Shown: piece by piece, positions 35,847 to 47,178 of the stretch
Position numbering within the stretch: the first letter of the stretch is position 1
Layout: each line of letters begins with the position of its first letter
Assembly (NCBI RefSeq): GCF_008386315.1
Contig: NZ_CP043808.1
Location: forward strand, 868,001 to 932,000
Direction: 5' to 3'
Origin: Serinicoccus marinus DSM 15273
GTDB lineage: Bacteria > Actinomycetota > Actinomycetes > Actinomycetales > Dermatophilaceae
DNA: 64,000 bases
Translations under genes and position numbers: made by a program
Notes under the pieces: generated by a model
The model's input: only the letters and a program-made list of their open reading frames with translations
Database searches by the model: none
What the model was told of the DNA's origin: nothing

Positions 35847-37661
35847 TCAGCGGTCGGTCGGTGCCGACGGCTCGTCGTCCTCGGCCAGCCGGTCGAAGCG
35901 CACCATGTCCTCCACCGTGTCGTCCCGCAGCGTCTCGGCCAGGCGGTCCCGGCCCACCTCGCGCATCCCCACGGTCCGGGCGACGCGCTGGCTCGCGACG
36001 TTGCTCGCGGCCGCCCGGAGGAAGACCCGGCGCAGCCCCAGACCGGACGACTCCTCCGCCGCGAAGGCGTGCCGCAGCACCGCAGCGACCGCGCGCGTGA
36101 CGACCCCCCGGCCGCGGGCCTGCGGGTGGGCCCAGTAGCCGACCTCAGCGGTGCGCGTCCCGCGGTCGAGCCCGCTCAACGAGACGTTGCCGAGGGGGAC
36201 GTCCGAGCCCTCCTCCGCCACGCACCAGGTCAGCTGCTCGCCCCGGCGGGCCGCGAGCAGCGCACGGTCGATGAAGCCCAGCGCCTCGGCGGAGGTGTAG
36301 GGGTCGGGCAGCTCGGGCAGGTACTGCCGGGTGACCGGGTCGGTCGCCGCCTCGACCATCCGGTCAGCCTCGCCCGGGTCCGACCGCCAGGGCCGCAGCA
36401 CCAGCCCGTCCGTCCGCAGCGTGGGGATGCCACGGTCCCCGGTCCCGTCGGTCCCGTCCACGCCCGCGGACCCGAGCACGGACACCGGGGGTCCGGGGCG
36501 GGGAGCCTGCTGGACCTCGGCGTCGGCGAGGAGCTCGAAGCGCACGTTGTCCTCCCGCTCGCCGTCCTGTGTGTAGACGCAGGCCTGCGCCTCGGTGGCG
36601 ACCCAGCGGAAGCCCGCGCGCAGCAGTGCCCGGTGCGACGCGGCGTTGCGGACGTCGGCGTCGGCGGCGAGCCGGTGCAGGCCGAGCTCGCCGAAGGCAT
36701 ACCGGCTCGCCAGGGTCAGCGCCTCGGTCACCGCGCCGCGGCCGCGCCCCGAGGGGAGCAGCCAGTAGCCCACGGTCCCGCACCCCATCTCGAACGGGCT
36801 GCGCAGGCCGAAGACCGACATCAGGCCCAGCGCGGCGTCGTCCTCGGCGTCGGCGATGCACCACCGCAGCCCGGTGCCGCCGGCAGCACCCTCGCGCTGT
36901 GCGGCCAGCCACGACGCGACCCCCTCCTGGGTCGCCGGAGGCAGCACCGGCCCGACGAAGCTGCGCGCCAGGTCGTCCACCGACAGCAGTGCCGCGGCGT
37001 CGTCGGCGTCCTCGCGCCACGGGCGCAGCACGACCCGCTCACCCCGCAGGACCGGGGTCCGCAGCCAGGGGTATGCCGGTCGCCGCGGCTCCTCGCGCGC
37101 CAGCGTCGCGATCCAGCCGTCGCGGGGCCCGGTGTCCTCACCCCACCCGGGCATGAGGCCACGCACCCGCTGGGGCACCGAGAAGCCGAGCCGCCAGGCG
37201 ACCCGGCGCGAGGCCCAGTTGCCGACCTCGGCGCGCCACCGCGCCAACGCCGCCCCGTCCTGCTCGAAGGCATACCCGAGCGCGAGACCCAGTGCTGTGG
37301 TGGCGACCCCGTGTCCCCGGTGCTCGGGGTGGACCGCGAAGCCGACCTCGACGCCGCCGTGACCGTCGGGGCGGTACTCCACGGTGCCGGCGCCCTGCCA
37401 CCCGTCGTCGCCCGCGCGCGTCTCGACCACCCAGCGGCGCGGTGTCCACGGCCGCTGCTCCGCCCAGCCCTGCGACGAGACGGCCACCGCGGCGCGGGCC
37501 TGCGTCTCGTCACGGACGGGGACCGCGTCGCCCCACCGGCGCGCCAGCTCGTCCTGCCCGAGCCCGACGAGCATCCGGACGTGCTCCGGGCCGGGAGGCA
37601 CCAGCCGGACCCCGTCCCCGTCGCGCACCGGCCCTGCCGTCGATGCGGCATCCTCAGCCAT
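35847..37661 (-). CDS. Triple-domain GNAT acetyltransferase
   Basis: 604 residues made of three RimJ/RimL-type GNAT domains in tandem. Domain 1 (about 10-190) has VEVGFAVHPEHRGHGVATTAL; domain 2 (about 200-390) has VGYWLLPSGRGRGAVTEAL and LHRLAADADVRNAASHRAL; domain 3 (about 410-595) has EVGYWAHPQARGRGVVTRAV and RVFLRAAASNVASQRVA. Each keeps an acetyl-CoA loop of R/Q-x-x-G-x-G/A type. Single-domain relatives acetylate protein N-termini or small amines; substrates here are unknown. The frame is intact throughout. ATG 37661 lies 7 nt after TAGGCT, which overlaps the secA1 promoter. Confidence 0.88.
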   Translation of the reverse strand: MAEDAASTAGPVRDGDGVRLVPPGPEHVRMLVGLGQDELARRWGDAVPVRDETQARAAVAVSSQGWAEQRPWTPRRWVVETRAGDDGWQGAGTVEYRPDGHGGVEVGFAVHPEHRGHGVATTALGLALGYAFEQDGAALARWRAEVGNWASRRVAWRLGFSVPQRVRGLMPGWGEDTGPRDGWIATLAREEPRRPAYPWLRTPVLRGERVVLRPWREDADDAAALLSVDDLARSFVGPVLPPATQEGVASWLAAQREGAAGGTGLRWCIADAEDDAALGLMSVFGLRSPFEMGCGTVGYWLLPSGRGRGAVTEALTLASRYAFGELGLHRLAADADVRNAASHRALLRAGFRWVATEAQACVYTQDGEREDNVRFELLADAEVQQAPRPGPPVSVLGSAGVDGTDGTGDRGIPTLRTDGLVLRPWRSDPGEADRMVEAATDPVTRQYLPELPDPYTSAEALGFIDRALLAARRGEQLTWCVAEEGSDVPLGNVSLSGLDRGTRTAEVGYWAHPQARGRGVVTRAVAAVLRHAFAAEESSGLGLRRVFLRAAASNVASQRVARTVGMREVGRDRLAETLRDDTVEDMVRFDRLAEDDEPSAPTDR

Positions 37662-37667
37662 GCCCGT

Positions 37668-37674
37668 TAGCCTA
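37668..37674. promoter_or_regulatory. Shared bidirectional -10 of secA1 and the GNAT gene
   Basis: The 7-mer TAGCCTA reads TAGCCT on the plus strand (37668-37673, 6 nt before the secA1 GTG) and TAGGCT on the minus strand (37674-37669, 7 nt before the GNAT ATG). The start codons are only 18 bases apart, so both -10 elements must occupy the same bases. Confidence 0.55.
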
Positions 37675-37679
37675 GATGC

Positions 37680-40390
<2,711 letters not shown>

Positions 40391-40437
40391 CGCCGGACGG
40401 GGAGCCGGGCGTCACGTCATCGCCCGTGGTCTCGCGC

Positions 40438-40962
40438 TCACCCGAGCTCGAAGGCGGTGATCACCCACCGCCCGTCCACGCCGCTCATCCGCACCGCGAG
40501 AGCGCGCACCCGGCCGTCCAGGAGGATGACGGCCGACAGCTCGCAGACCCCGTCGGCGGGGTGGCAGGTCAGCAGGGTGCGGACGCGGGGCGGCCGGTGC
40601 CGCCCGGCCCGACGTCGGGCCAGCTGCCCTCGCCGGCCGATCCGGTCCCGGACGTCGGGTGACAGCCACCGCGACAGCTGCTCCACCGGACGGCTGCCGG
40701 CGCAGACCTCGAGCACGGCACGCAGCATCCGCTCCGCCCAGGCCGAGGCCTCGGGCAGGTCGGTGGTGGGCGTGGCCTGCGGCCCGAAGAAGCTGTCGTA
40801 GGCGTCGTGCCGGAAGTCGACGGCCAGTGCCCCCTGCACGTAGTCCTCGGCGGGCGCTGCCGTGCGTCGACCCGATCGCCAGTCGCCACCATCGGCACCC
40901 GGCTCGGGCGGCACGACGGGGGTGAGGTGCAGGACGCCGGGCACCGAGGTCGCGCGGCTCAT
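40438..40962 (-). CDS. Rv3235-family protein
   Basis: 174 residues. A conserved C-terminal region (ERMLRAVLEVCAGSRPVEQLSRWLSPDVRDRI, then VRTLLTCHPADGVCELSAVI and VRALAVRMSGVDGRWVITAFELG) is shared by actinobacterial proteins near secA1; the fold resembles small NTF2/cystatin-like units but function is unknown. The ATG overlaps the stop of the LysM gene (ATGA), so it is the second gene of that operon and convergent with secA1. Confidence 0.85.
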   Translation of the reverse strand: MSRATSVPGVLHLTPVVPPEPGADGGDWRSGRRTAAPAEDYVQGALAVDFRHDAYDSFFGPQATPTTDLPEASAWAERMLRAVLEVCAGSRPVEQLSRWLSPDVRDRIGRRGQLARRRAGRHRPPRVRTLLTCHPADGVCELSAVILLDGRVRALAVRMSGVDGRWVITAFELG

Positions 40963-41711
40963 CGCCCCGGTCCCGTCGTGCCGGGCACCACGAGCTCCTG
41001 CCCCGGCAGCAGCAGGTCCGGGTCCGGACCGATCACGCCGCGGTTGGCGGCATACCACCGCGGCCACTCCTGCGCGACCTGCACCGCCGTCGCGTCCGCA
41101 CCGAGGTGTCGCTGTGCGAGGTCCCACAGGGTGTCACCGCGGCGCACCACGTGACGGTCGGGGAGGTCGTCCGCGACCCGGCCGCTGACCAGAGCCACGT
41201 CCGCGTGGGCCGGCTGCGTGGGGCCGGAGGTCGGCGTCCACCCGGGCGTCGGGACAGGTGCGGACGACGGCGTCCCCGAGGGCTGCTCGGCGTCCGAGGG
41301 GGTGTCCTCGGTCACCCCGGGCTGGAGCACCACCGGTGTCTGCGGCGGTGCGGCGAGCGCCGCTGCCCCGGTGGCCGCGGCGGCCGACGCCGAGATCGAG
41401 ATGAGCAGCGCGCTCGCCAGGCGGACCGGGGCCGACGGCGTGGTGCGTCGCGTGGCGCCGGTGGTGCCGGGTCGCAGGTGCCAGGTCGCGGCGGCCAGGA
41501 CCGCTCCGGTCGCCAGCAGCAGCCCGGCGGCGAGCAGGAGCATCGCGCTGAGCAGCGCAGGGCCGAGCGGGCCGGGACCGCCTCCCGGCCACGTGGTCAC
41601 CGCCCGTCCGAGCAGGCCGGTCCCCGCGACCGTGGCCCCAACCGTGCCCACGAGTCCGCACCCGGCCGGCCCGGCCCCGCGCGTCCGCAGGTCGCTCCCC
41701 GACGGATCCAT
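40959..41711 (-). CDS. LysM-domain membrane protein
   Basis: 250 residues. Three hydrophobic segments (about 15-35, 47-75 and 95-120) anchor it, followed by a Pro/Thr-rich linker and a C-terminal LysM domain (about 190-245; HVVRRGDTLWDLAQRHLGAD, then PDPDLLLPGQELVVP) that binds peptidoglycan. Such LysM proteins sit beside Rv3235-like genes in many actinobacteria. The ATG is preceded by GGAGGGAGGGGAG and a 5'-UTR hairpin. Possibly a wall-growth or anchoring factor; no hydrolase domain is present. Confidence 0.85.
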   Translation of the reverse strand: MDPSGSDLRTRGAGPAGCGLVGTVGATVAGTGLLGRAVTTWPGGGPGPLGPALLSAMLLLAAGLLLATGAVLAAATWHLRPGTTGATRRTTPSAPVRLASALLISISASAAAATGAAALAAPPQTPVVLQPGVTEDTPSDAEQPSGTPSSAPVPTPGWTPTSGPTQPAHADVALVSGRVADDLPDRHVVRRGDTLWDLAQRHLGADATAVQVAQEWPRWYAANRGVIGPDPDLLLPGQELVVPGTTGPGR

Positions 41712-41724
41712 CTCCCCTCCCTCC

Positions 41725-41786
41725 GACCGTCGGCGACGGTCTGGTGCGTTCGTTTGCGGACGTTTGCGTCCACTGGTGGCACCATA
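41725..41786 (-). promoter_or_regulatory. LysM-gene leader: hairpin, tandem repeats and -10-like box
   Basis: A perfect 7-bp stem GACCGTC-GGC-GACGGTC (41725-41741) lies just before the ribosome-binding site. Upstream are two abutting 10-bp units CGTTTGCGGA (41751-41760) and CGTTTGCGTC (41761-41770). TATGGT on the minus strand (41786-41781) may be the -10. The A/T content here is higher than in the surroundings. Confidence 0.4.
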
Positions 41787-41861
41787 GGTGGCTGGGAGCG
41801 GGGGAGTCAAGGGGTGTGGACGGCGCACGTGGCGGTCCGGCGGCGGTGGCACGATGACCTC

Positions 41862-42404
41862 ATGCGGTGGGACCAGCTCTTCGAGGACCTCGAGGCGCAG
41901 CAGCACGAGTGGCTGCGCCGTGAGGTCGAGACCGAGGGGCGGATCACCCGGGCCGAGCGCGCCCGGGTCCATCTCGGCGACCGGCTGGCGGCCGACGTCG
42001 GACGGACGCTGCGGGTACGGGTCAGCGGGGTCGGCCCGGTCGTGGGGACCCTCGTGGACGTCGGGCCCGACTGGCTGCTGCTGCACGACCCGCAGCGGCG
42101 GGAGCAGCAGGAGAGCCTGGTGCTGACCGGTGCGCTCCGCTCGGTGGAGGGACTGACCGGACGCGTGGACGAGCGACCACGACGCCGGTCGCTGCGCCAG
42201 GCGCTGCGCGCCGTGAGCCGCGACCGGGCGCCGGTGCGGATCCACGACCGCGAGGGTGACCACCTGAGCGGGACGATCGACCGGGTGCTGGCCGACCACC
42301 TGGACCTGGCCCGGCACGCGGACGACGAGGCGCGCCGGTCCGCTGCCGTGCGGGGCACGGTGTCCGTGCCCTACGCCGCCGTGTCCATGCTCCGCCGCCT
42401 GTGA
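41862..42404 (+). CDS. Conserved hypothetical protein with SH3/Sm-like core
   Basis: 180 residues, family not recognised with certainty. N-terminal coiled-coil-like helix (QLFEDLEAQQHEWLRREV, then TEGRITRAERARVHL), then a predicted beta barrel (LRVRVSGVGPVVGTLVDVGPDWLLLHD) and a second similar half (VRIHDREGDHLSGTIDRVLADHLDLA). The two halves look like a duplicated small beta-barrel, as in Sm-like RNA-binding folds, but this is a visual guess. CACGAT lies 6 nt before the ATG. Stands alone, divergent from LysM. Confidence 0.75.
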   Translation: MRWDQLFEDLEAQQHEWLRREVETEGRITRAERARVHLGDRLAADVGRTLRVRVSGVGPVVGTLVDVGPDWLLLHDPQRREQQESLVLTGALRSVEGLTGRVDERPRRRSLRQALRAVSRDRAPVRIHDREGDHLSGTIDRVLADHLDLARHADDEARRSAAVRGTVSVPYAAVSMLRRL

Positions 42405-42435
42405 CCGGACCCCCGCCGACCGGCGACGAAGGGTG

Positions 42436-42654
42436 TCAGCGAGGTTCCTCGCCCTGGTGCAACGACTCCCGCGTCTCGGCATACATCCGCTGGATGTAGG
42501 CCTCGAGCTCGGTGCTCTCCACCCGCCAGACGCCGCGCCCGCCGAGCTTGATGCCGGCCAGCTGTCCGGACCGGACCAGTGCTTTGACCTGCGACAGCGA
42601 GACGTTCAACGTGTCCGCCACGTCGGGTAGGGTCAGGAATCGTGGCCCCGGCAC
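42436..42654 (-). CDS. Small helix-turn-helix (excisionase/BldC-like) DNA-binding protein
   Basis: 72 residues. FLTLPDVADTLNVSLSQVKALV is a winged helix-turn-helix of the MerR/excisionase type; GIKLGGRGVWRVESTELEAYI is the wing. BldC-like proteins are small developmental regulators; this one stands at the head of, and divergent from, the SAF/CpaE-like pair and may regulate it. GTG start with GAGGAGG 5 nt upstream and TAGGAT (minus, 42692-42687) as a likely -10. Confidence 0.85.
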   Translation of the reverse strand: MPGPRFLTLPDVADTLNVSLSQVKALVRSGQLAGIKLGGRGVWRVESTELEAYIQRMYAETRESLHQGEEPR

Positions 42655-42797
42655 ACCGGCCTCCTCTCGTCGGTCGTCCGGTCCGATCCTACGGTCGTCG
42701 CACCCGGTGCGTGAGGACGGTTGTGGACGACGGCTGCCCTCACCGGCCCGCCCCGGGTTATCGTGCGGGCGAGCCGCACGACGAAGGGGGTCGGGAG

Positions 42798-43475
42798 ATG
42801 GGACCGACAGGGCAGGGCGAGCAACCGCGCACGGTGCGCCGGCTGCGTGCGCCCGGGTGGCGCGACCTGAGGCTGCTCGTGGGGCTGCTGCTGGTCGTGC
42901 TCTCGGTGGCCGGCGGAGCGCGCCTGGTCGCCGGGCTCGACGACACCCGCCCGGTCTATGCCGCGGCCCGGGACCTCGTGCCCGGACAGCCGCTGGAGGA
43001 GGGTGACCTCGTGCCCGTCCAGGTCCGGCTGGGCGAGGGGGCCTCGCACTACCTGGACGCCGGCACCCCGGTCTCCGAGGGCACCTACCTGCTGCGCGGG
43101 GTGATGGAGGGCGAGCTCGTGCCGGGCGCGGCGGTCGGCACCGAGCGCGAGGCGCTGGACAAGACGGTGAACGTGCCGGTGGACGCCCAGGCGGTCTCCG
43201 GGCTGACCTCGGGCACGCCGGTGGACGTCTGGGTGAGCCGCCGTGACACGGAGGCCGTCGGGGAGGCCTATCTCGACCCCGAGCTGCTGCTCGCGGGCGC
43301 GGTCGTCGACCGGGTGGCGGAGGAGTCCGGTGGTCTCGGCGCCCGGATCGGTGGCTCGTCGGTGTCGCTGGTGGTGCCGGCCGACCGCGTGGGCGATGTC
43401 ATCGGGGCGGTCGACCAGGACTCCCGGCTGACCCTCGTGCCGGCCCCGCGGACGCAGGTGGGGTCGGACGGGTGA
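42798..43475 (+). CDS. SAF-domain (CpaB/FlgA-like) membrane protein
   Basis: 225 residues. One membrane helix (LRLLVGLLLVVLSVAGGARLVAG, about 25-47) and then an outside SAF domain (VYAAARDLVPGQPLEEGDLVPVQVRLGEG, about 55-115), with a further beta-rich region like the RcpC/CpaB C-terminus (KTVNVPVDAQAVSGLTSGTPVDVWV). CpaB proteins belong to Flp/Tad pilus machines, but no pilin or CpaF gene is near. GTGA overlap with the next gene shows joint function. Confidence 0.85.
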   Translation: MGPTGQGEQPRTVRRLRAPGWRDLRLLVGLLLVVLSVAGGARLVAGLDDTRPVYAAARDLVPGQPLEEGDLVPVQVRLGEGASHYLDAGTPVSEGTYLLRGVMEGELVPGAAVGTEREALDKTVNVPVDAQAVSGLTSGTPVDVWVSRRDTEAVGEAYLDPELLLAGAVVDRVAEESGGLGARIGGSSVSLVVPADRVGDVIGAVDQDSRLTLVPAPRTQVGSDG

Positions 43476-44929
43476 GCCGCCCGCTCGTCACCGCGGTGGC
43501 GCCCCGGTGGGAGAGCCAGGTCGCGACCCTCCTCGACGGATCGGGCCAGGCGCATCTGGTGCGTCGGTGCGCGGATCTCGCCGAGCTGCTCGGCGTGTGC
43601 CGTGCCGGGCTCGCGCAGGTGGCGCTGGTCTCCTGGGACGTGCGCGGGCTGGACCGGGAGATGGTGCACGCGCTCGTCGACGCCGGTGCGCAGGTCGTGG
43701 GGCTCCACCCGCAGGGCGACGACGAGGCGGCCCGGGTGCTGCTCCGCTGGGGAGCGCACGCGGCGCTGGCCATGGACGGCTCGACGTCCGACCTGGACGC
43801 CTCGCTCGCCGGGCTCGACGACGGTGGGGCCGCTGACAGGGTGGACGGCCTCGCGCCGGGGCAGGGGGTCGAGGAGAGCTCCCTGGAGGTCAGCCGCGCC
43901 GCCCAGCAGCACGCTGCCGACGCCCGGGCCGGGGGGCGGCCCACGGGTGGGCGGCTCGGCCGGTGGCGCGGCCGCTCCCGGGCAGGGTCGACACCGGTCA
44001 CGGAGGCCGACGAGCACGACCTCGACGAGACGGCGGCGACGTCGCCGGACGAGCCTGACGCCCTCCACGACGACGAGCGCGAGGGGGAGGTGGTCGTCGT
44101 CTGGGGCCCGCACGGCAGCACCGGTCGGACCACGGTCGCGGTCAACCTCGCCGCCGAGCTCGCCGACCCCGTGCGCCCGGTCGTGCTCGTCGACGCCGAC
44201 ACCTACGGCGCCACGGTGGCGCAGGCGCTCGCGGTGCTGGACGAGTCGCCCGGGGTCGTCGCCGCCGCCACCCGGGCCGCGGACCAGGGGTCGCTGGACG
44301 AGACGGCCCTGCTCCGACTGGCCCCGCAGGTCCGTCCCGGGCTGCGGCTCCTCACCGGGTTGCCCCGGGCGGACCGCTGGACCGAGCTGCGGGAGGCGGC
44401 CCTGTCCGAGGTGCTGCAGCAGGCCCGGTCCGTCGCACGCTGGGTGGTGGTGGACGTGGCACCGACGGTCGAGCAGGACGAGGAGCTCTCCTTCGACACC
44501 GGAGCGCCCCGGCGCAACGGGGCAGCCCTGTGCGCGCTGCAGGAGGCCGACCGGGTCGTCGTGGTGGGCACCGGCGACCCGGTGGGCCTGCAGCGGCTCG
44601 TGCGGGCCCTGGACCAGCTGCCGACGCTGACGACGGCGCGGCACCAGGTCGTCGTGACCCGAGTACGGTCCGGACCGGTCGGGCCGGAGCCCGGGCGACG
44701 GATCACCGAGACGCTGCGCCGCTTCGCGCGGACCGACGAGGTGCGCCTCGTCCCCGAGGACCGGGAGACGCTGGACGCCGCGCTGCTGCACGGGCATACC
44801 CTCGCCGAGACGCGGCCGGGCAGTCCGGCCCGCACCTCGATCCAGCAGCTGGCCCGGGACCTGGACGGAGCCGGGAGCGCCCCGCCCCGTCGCTCTCGCT
44901 GGGCCGGGCTGCTGGGCGTCGGACGCTGA
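43472..44929 (+). CDS. CpaE-like ParA/MinD-family ATPase
   Basis: 485 residues. The N-terminal 120 residues resemble a degenerate receiver-like domain (LVTAVAPRWESQVATLLDG, then LVSWDVRGLDREMVHALVD) as in CpaE, followed by a charged linker of about 75 residues. The ATPase domain begins VVVVWGPHGSTGRTTVAVNL, a deviant Walker A, then VVLVDADTYGATVAQALAVL and WVVVDVAPTVE. CpaE positions pilus machines at the cell pole. Here it pairs only with the SAF protein, so its client is unknown. Confidence 0.87.
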   Translation: MSRPLVTAVAPRWESQVATLLDGSGQAHLVRRCADLAELLGVCRAGLAQVALVSWDVRGLDREMVHALVDAGAQVVGLHPQGDDEAARVLLRWGAHAALAMDGSTSDLDASLAGLDDGGAADRVDGLAPGQGVEESSLEVSRAAQQHAADARAGGRPTGGRLGRWRGRSRAGSTPVTEADEHDLDETAATSPDEPDALHDDEREGEVVVVWGPHGSTGRTTVAVNLAAELADPVRPVVLVDADTYGATVAQALAVLDESPGVVAAATRAADQGSLDETALLRLAPQVRPGLRLLTGLPRADRWTELREAALSEVLQQARSVARWVVVDVAPTVEQDEELSFDTGAPRRNGAALCALQEADRVVVVGTGDPVGLQRLVRALDQLPTLTTARHQVVVTRVRSGPVGPEPGRRITETLRRFARTDEVRLVPEDRETLDAALLHGHTLAETRPGSPARTSIQQLARDLDGAGSAPPRRSRWAGLLGVGR

Positions 44930-45045
44930 AGGTCCGGCGCCCGCGGCCCCGGACATGCTCGCGCACCGCGGATCTGACACCATGGCGGCGTCCGCACCCG
45001 GTCCGGTGCGCGACCAGGCCACCACCGGTGACGAGGAGGGCACAG

Positions 45046-45498
45046 ATGACCACCGTGCGCTGCTACCTGCCGCTGAGCGCCGAGAGCCTGGTCCGCCTGC
45101 GGGACGAGCGTCGCCTGACCGGTCCGCTCCGCGCGACGGCGGTGACCGAGCAGGCTCGCGCCGCCGAGCCCACCGCTGACGAGGACGAGCTGGAGTATGC
45201 CGCGTCCCAGGCGGCGGCGGCCTCGCTCGCCGGCAGCGGCGCGCCCGTGGTCGTCGCGGCGGCGGACGTCCAGGACCGGGACGTCCGGGCGGACGGCGGC
45301 GGGTGGATCCACGTCGACGGGGTCCTCGAGCTCGCCCGGGTGGCCGCACTCCACCTCGGGGACGACGTCGTCGCCGGGAGGCGCGAGGCGCTGCCCGTGC
45401 CGGGGGAGGACCTCGAGCTGTCCTGGTTCGACACCACCGAGCTCGACCACGTGCTGGAGCTGACCGAGCGCCTCGCGCGCACCGACACCGCCGGCTGA
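45046..45498 (+). CDS. DUF6912-type conserved protein
   Basis: 150 residues. Starts TTVRCYLPLSAESLVRLRDERRLTG and ends with VPGEDLELSWFDTTELDHVLEL; the acidic middle reads TADEDELEYAASQAAAASLA. Found in actinobacteria next to CpaE-like genes; function unknown, no catalytic motif seen. GAGGAGGG is 5 nt before the ATG. The 116-bp gap from the CpaE-like stop is without a gene. Confidence 0.8.
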   Translation: MTTVRCYLPLSAESLVRLRDERRLTGPLRATAVTEQARAAEPTADEDELEYAASQAAAASLAGSGAPVVVAAADVQDRDVRADGGGWIHVDGVLELARVAALHLGDDVVAGRREALPVPGEDLELSWFDTTELDHVLELTERLARTDTAG

Positions 45499-45530
45499 GC
45501 CCGGCCACGACCGACAGGAGAGCTGTGCCG

Positions 45531-47159
45531 ATGGATGGCATCGTCGACGTCCCCACCCCGCTGAACGAGCCGGTCCTGGACTACGCGCCGGGCAGCACCG
45601 AGCGCGCTGCCCTCGAGGTGGCGCTCGCCGAGATCGCGGCGACCCCCGTCGACCTGCCCCACGTCATCGGGGGCCGGGAGGTCTCCGGCGGCGGCAAGGC
45701 CATCGACGTCGTGCAGCCGCACGCCCACGCCGAGGTGCTGGGGACGATGCGGGACGGGACCAAGAAGGACGCCACCGCCGCCGTCGACGCCGCGCTGGCC
45801 GCCGGCGAGGGCTGGCGCGCGATGTCCTTCGAGGAGCGGGCCTCCATCTTCCTCAAGGCGGCGGACCTGCTGACCGGTCCCTGGCGGGCCCGGATGAACG
45901 CCGCCACCATGCTCGGGCAGAGCAAGACCCCGCTGCAGGCCGAGATCGAGGCCGCCTGCGAGCTGGCCGACTTCTGGCGGTTCAACGTGCACTTCGCCCG
46001 GCAGCTGCTCACCGAGCAGCCGCTGCGCAACCCGCGCGGGTCGTGGAACCGCATCGACCAGCGGCCGCTGGAAGGCTTCGTCTACGCGGTCACCCCCTTC
46101 AACTTCACCGCCATCGCCGGCAACCTGCCCACCGCGCCGGCACTCATGGGCAACACCGTGGTGTGGAAGCCGGCCACGACCCAGCAGCGCGCCGCCAGCG
46201 TGATCATGGAGCTGCTGCAGGAGGCCGGCCTGCCCGACGGCGTCGTCAACATGGTGACCGGCACCGGGCCGGCGATCTCCGAGGTCACCCTCGCCCACCC
46301 CGACCTCGCCGGGGTGCACTTCACCGGCTCCACGGCCGTCTTCAACTCGTTCTGGCACCAGATCGGCAGCAACCTGTCGACCTACCGCTCCTACCCGCGC
46401 ATCGTGGGCGAGACCGGGGGCAAGGACTTCATCGTCGCCCACCCCAGCGCCGACCTGGACGTGCTGCGCACCGCGATGGTCCGCGGTGCCTTCGAGTTCC
46501 AGGGCCAGAAGTGCTCGGCCGCGTCGCGCGCCTACGTCCCCGCCTCCGTGTGGTCCCGGCTCAAGGACGACCTGGTGCAGACCACCGAGGGCATGCCCAT
46601 GGGTGACGTCCGCGACCTGTCGAACTTCATGGGTGCGGTGATCGACGCCAAGGCCTTCGCCAAGCACAAGGACGTCATCGACCGTGCGCACGCCGACGAC
46701 GGGGTCGAGGTCGTCGCCGGAGGCACCTACGACGACTCGGTGGGCTGGTTCGTCCGCCCGACCGTCGCTGTCGTGGACGACCCCAGCCACGAGATGATGA
46801 CGACGGAGTACTTCGGGCCGATCCTCGCCGTGCACGTCTACCCGGACGACGGCTGGGACGCCATGATCGACCAGATGGAGTCGGCGACGCCCTACGCCCT
46901 CACCGGCGCGGTGGTCTCCCAGGACCGTGCGGCGGTGAACGAGGCGGTGCGGCGGCTGCGGTTCGCCGCCGGCAACTTCTACATCAACGACAAGCCCACC
47001 GGCGCCGTCGTGGGCCAGCAGCCGTTCGGCGGCGCCAGGGCCTCGGGCACCAACGACAAGGCGGGCTCGGCCGCCAACCTGCAGCGGTGGGTCAACACCC
47101 GGGTCATCAAGGAGACGTTCGTGCCGCCGACCGACTACCGCTACCCGCACATGGGGTGA
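45531..47159 (+). CDS. pruA: L-glutamate gamma-semialdehyde (1-pyrroline-5-carboxylate) dehydrogenase
   Basis: 542 residues. It oxidises glutamate semialdehyde from proline to glutamate with NAD. The catalytic Cys is in GAFEFQGQKCSAASRAYVP, the catalytic Glu in RIVGETGGKDF, and the Rossmann motif GVHFTGSTAVFNSFW binds NAD. The C-terminal TGAVVGQQPFGGARASGTNDK is diagnostic. The GTG at 45525 would add two residues and has a better-spaced ribosome-binding site (GGAG). No PutA partner is present in the window; NAD-GDH lies 1.2 kb downstream and would use the product. Confidence 0.95.
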   Translation: MDGIVDVPTPLNEPVLDYAPGSTERAALEVALAEIAATPVDLPHVIGGREVSGGGKAIDVVQPHAHAEVLGTMRDGTKKDATAAVDAALAAGEGWRAMSFEERASIFLKAADLLTGPWRARMNAATMLGQSKTPLQAEIEAACELADFWRFNVHFARQLLTEQPLRNPRGSWNRIDQRPLEGFVYAVTPFNFTAIAGNLPTAPALMGNTVVWKPATTQQRAASVIMELLQEAGLPDGVVNMVTGTGPAISEVTLAHPDLAGVHFTGSTAVFNSFWHQIGSNLSTYRSYPRIVGETGGKDFIVAHPSADLDVLRTAMVRGAFEFQGQKCSAASRAYVPASVWSRLKDDLVQTTEGMPMGDVRDLSNFMGAVIDAKAFAKHKDVIDRAHADDGVEVVAGGTYDDSVGWFVRPTVAVVDDPSHEMMTTEYFGPILAVHVYPDDGWDAMIDQMESATPYALTGAVVSQDRAAVNEAVRRLRFAAGNFYINDKPTGAVVGQQPFGGARASGTNDKAGSAANLQRWVNTRVIKETFVPPTDYRYPHMG

Positions 47160-47178
47160 GGCTGGGGCGCCGGAGGAC

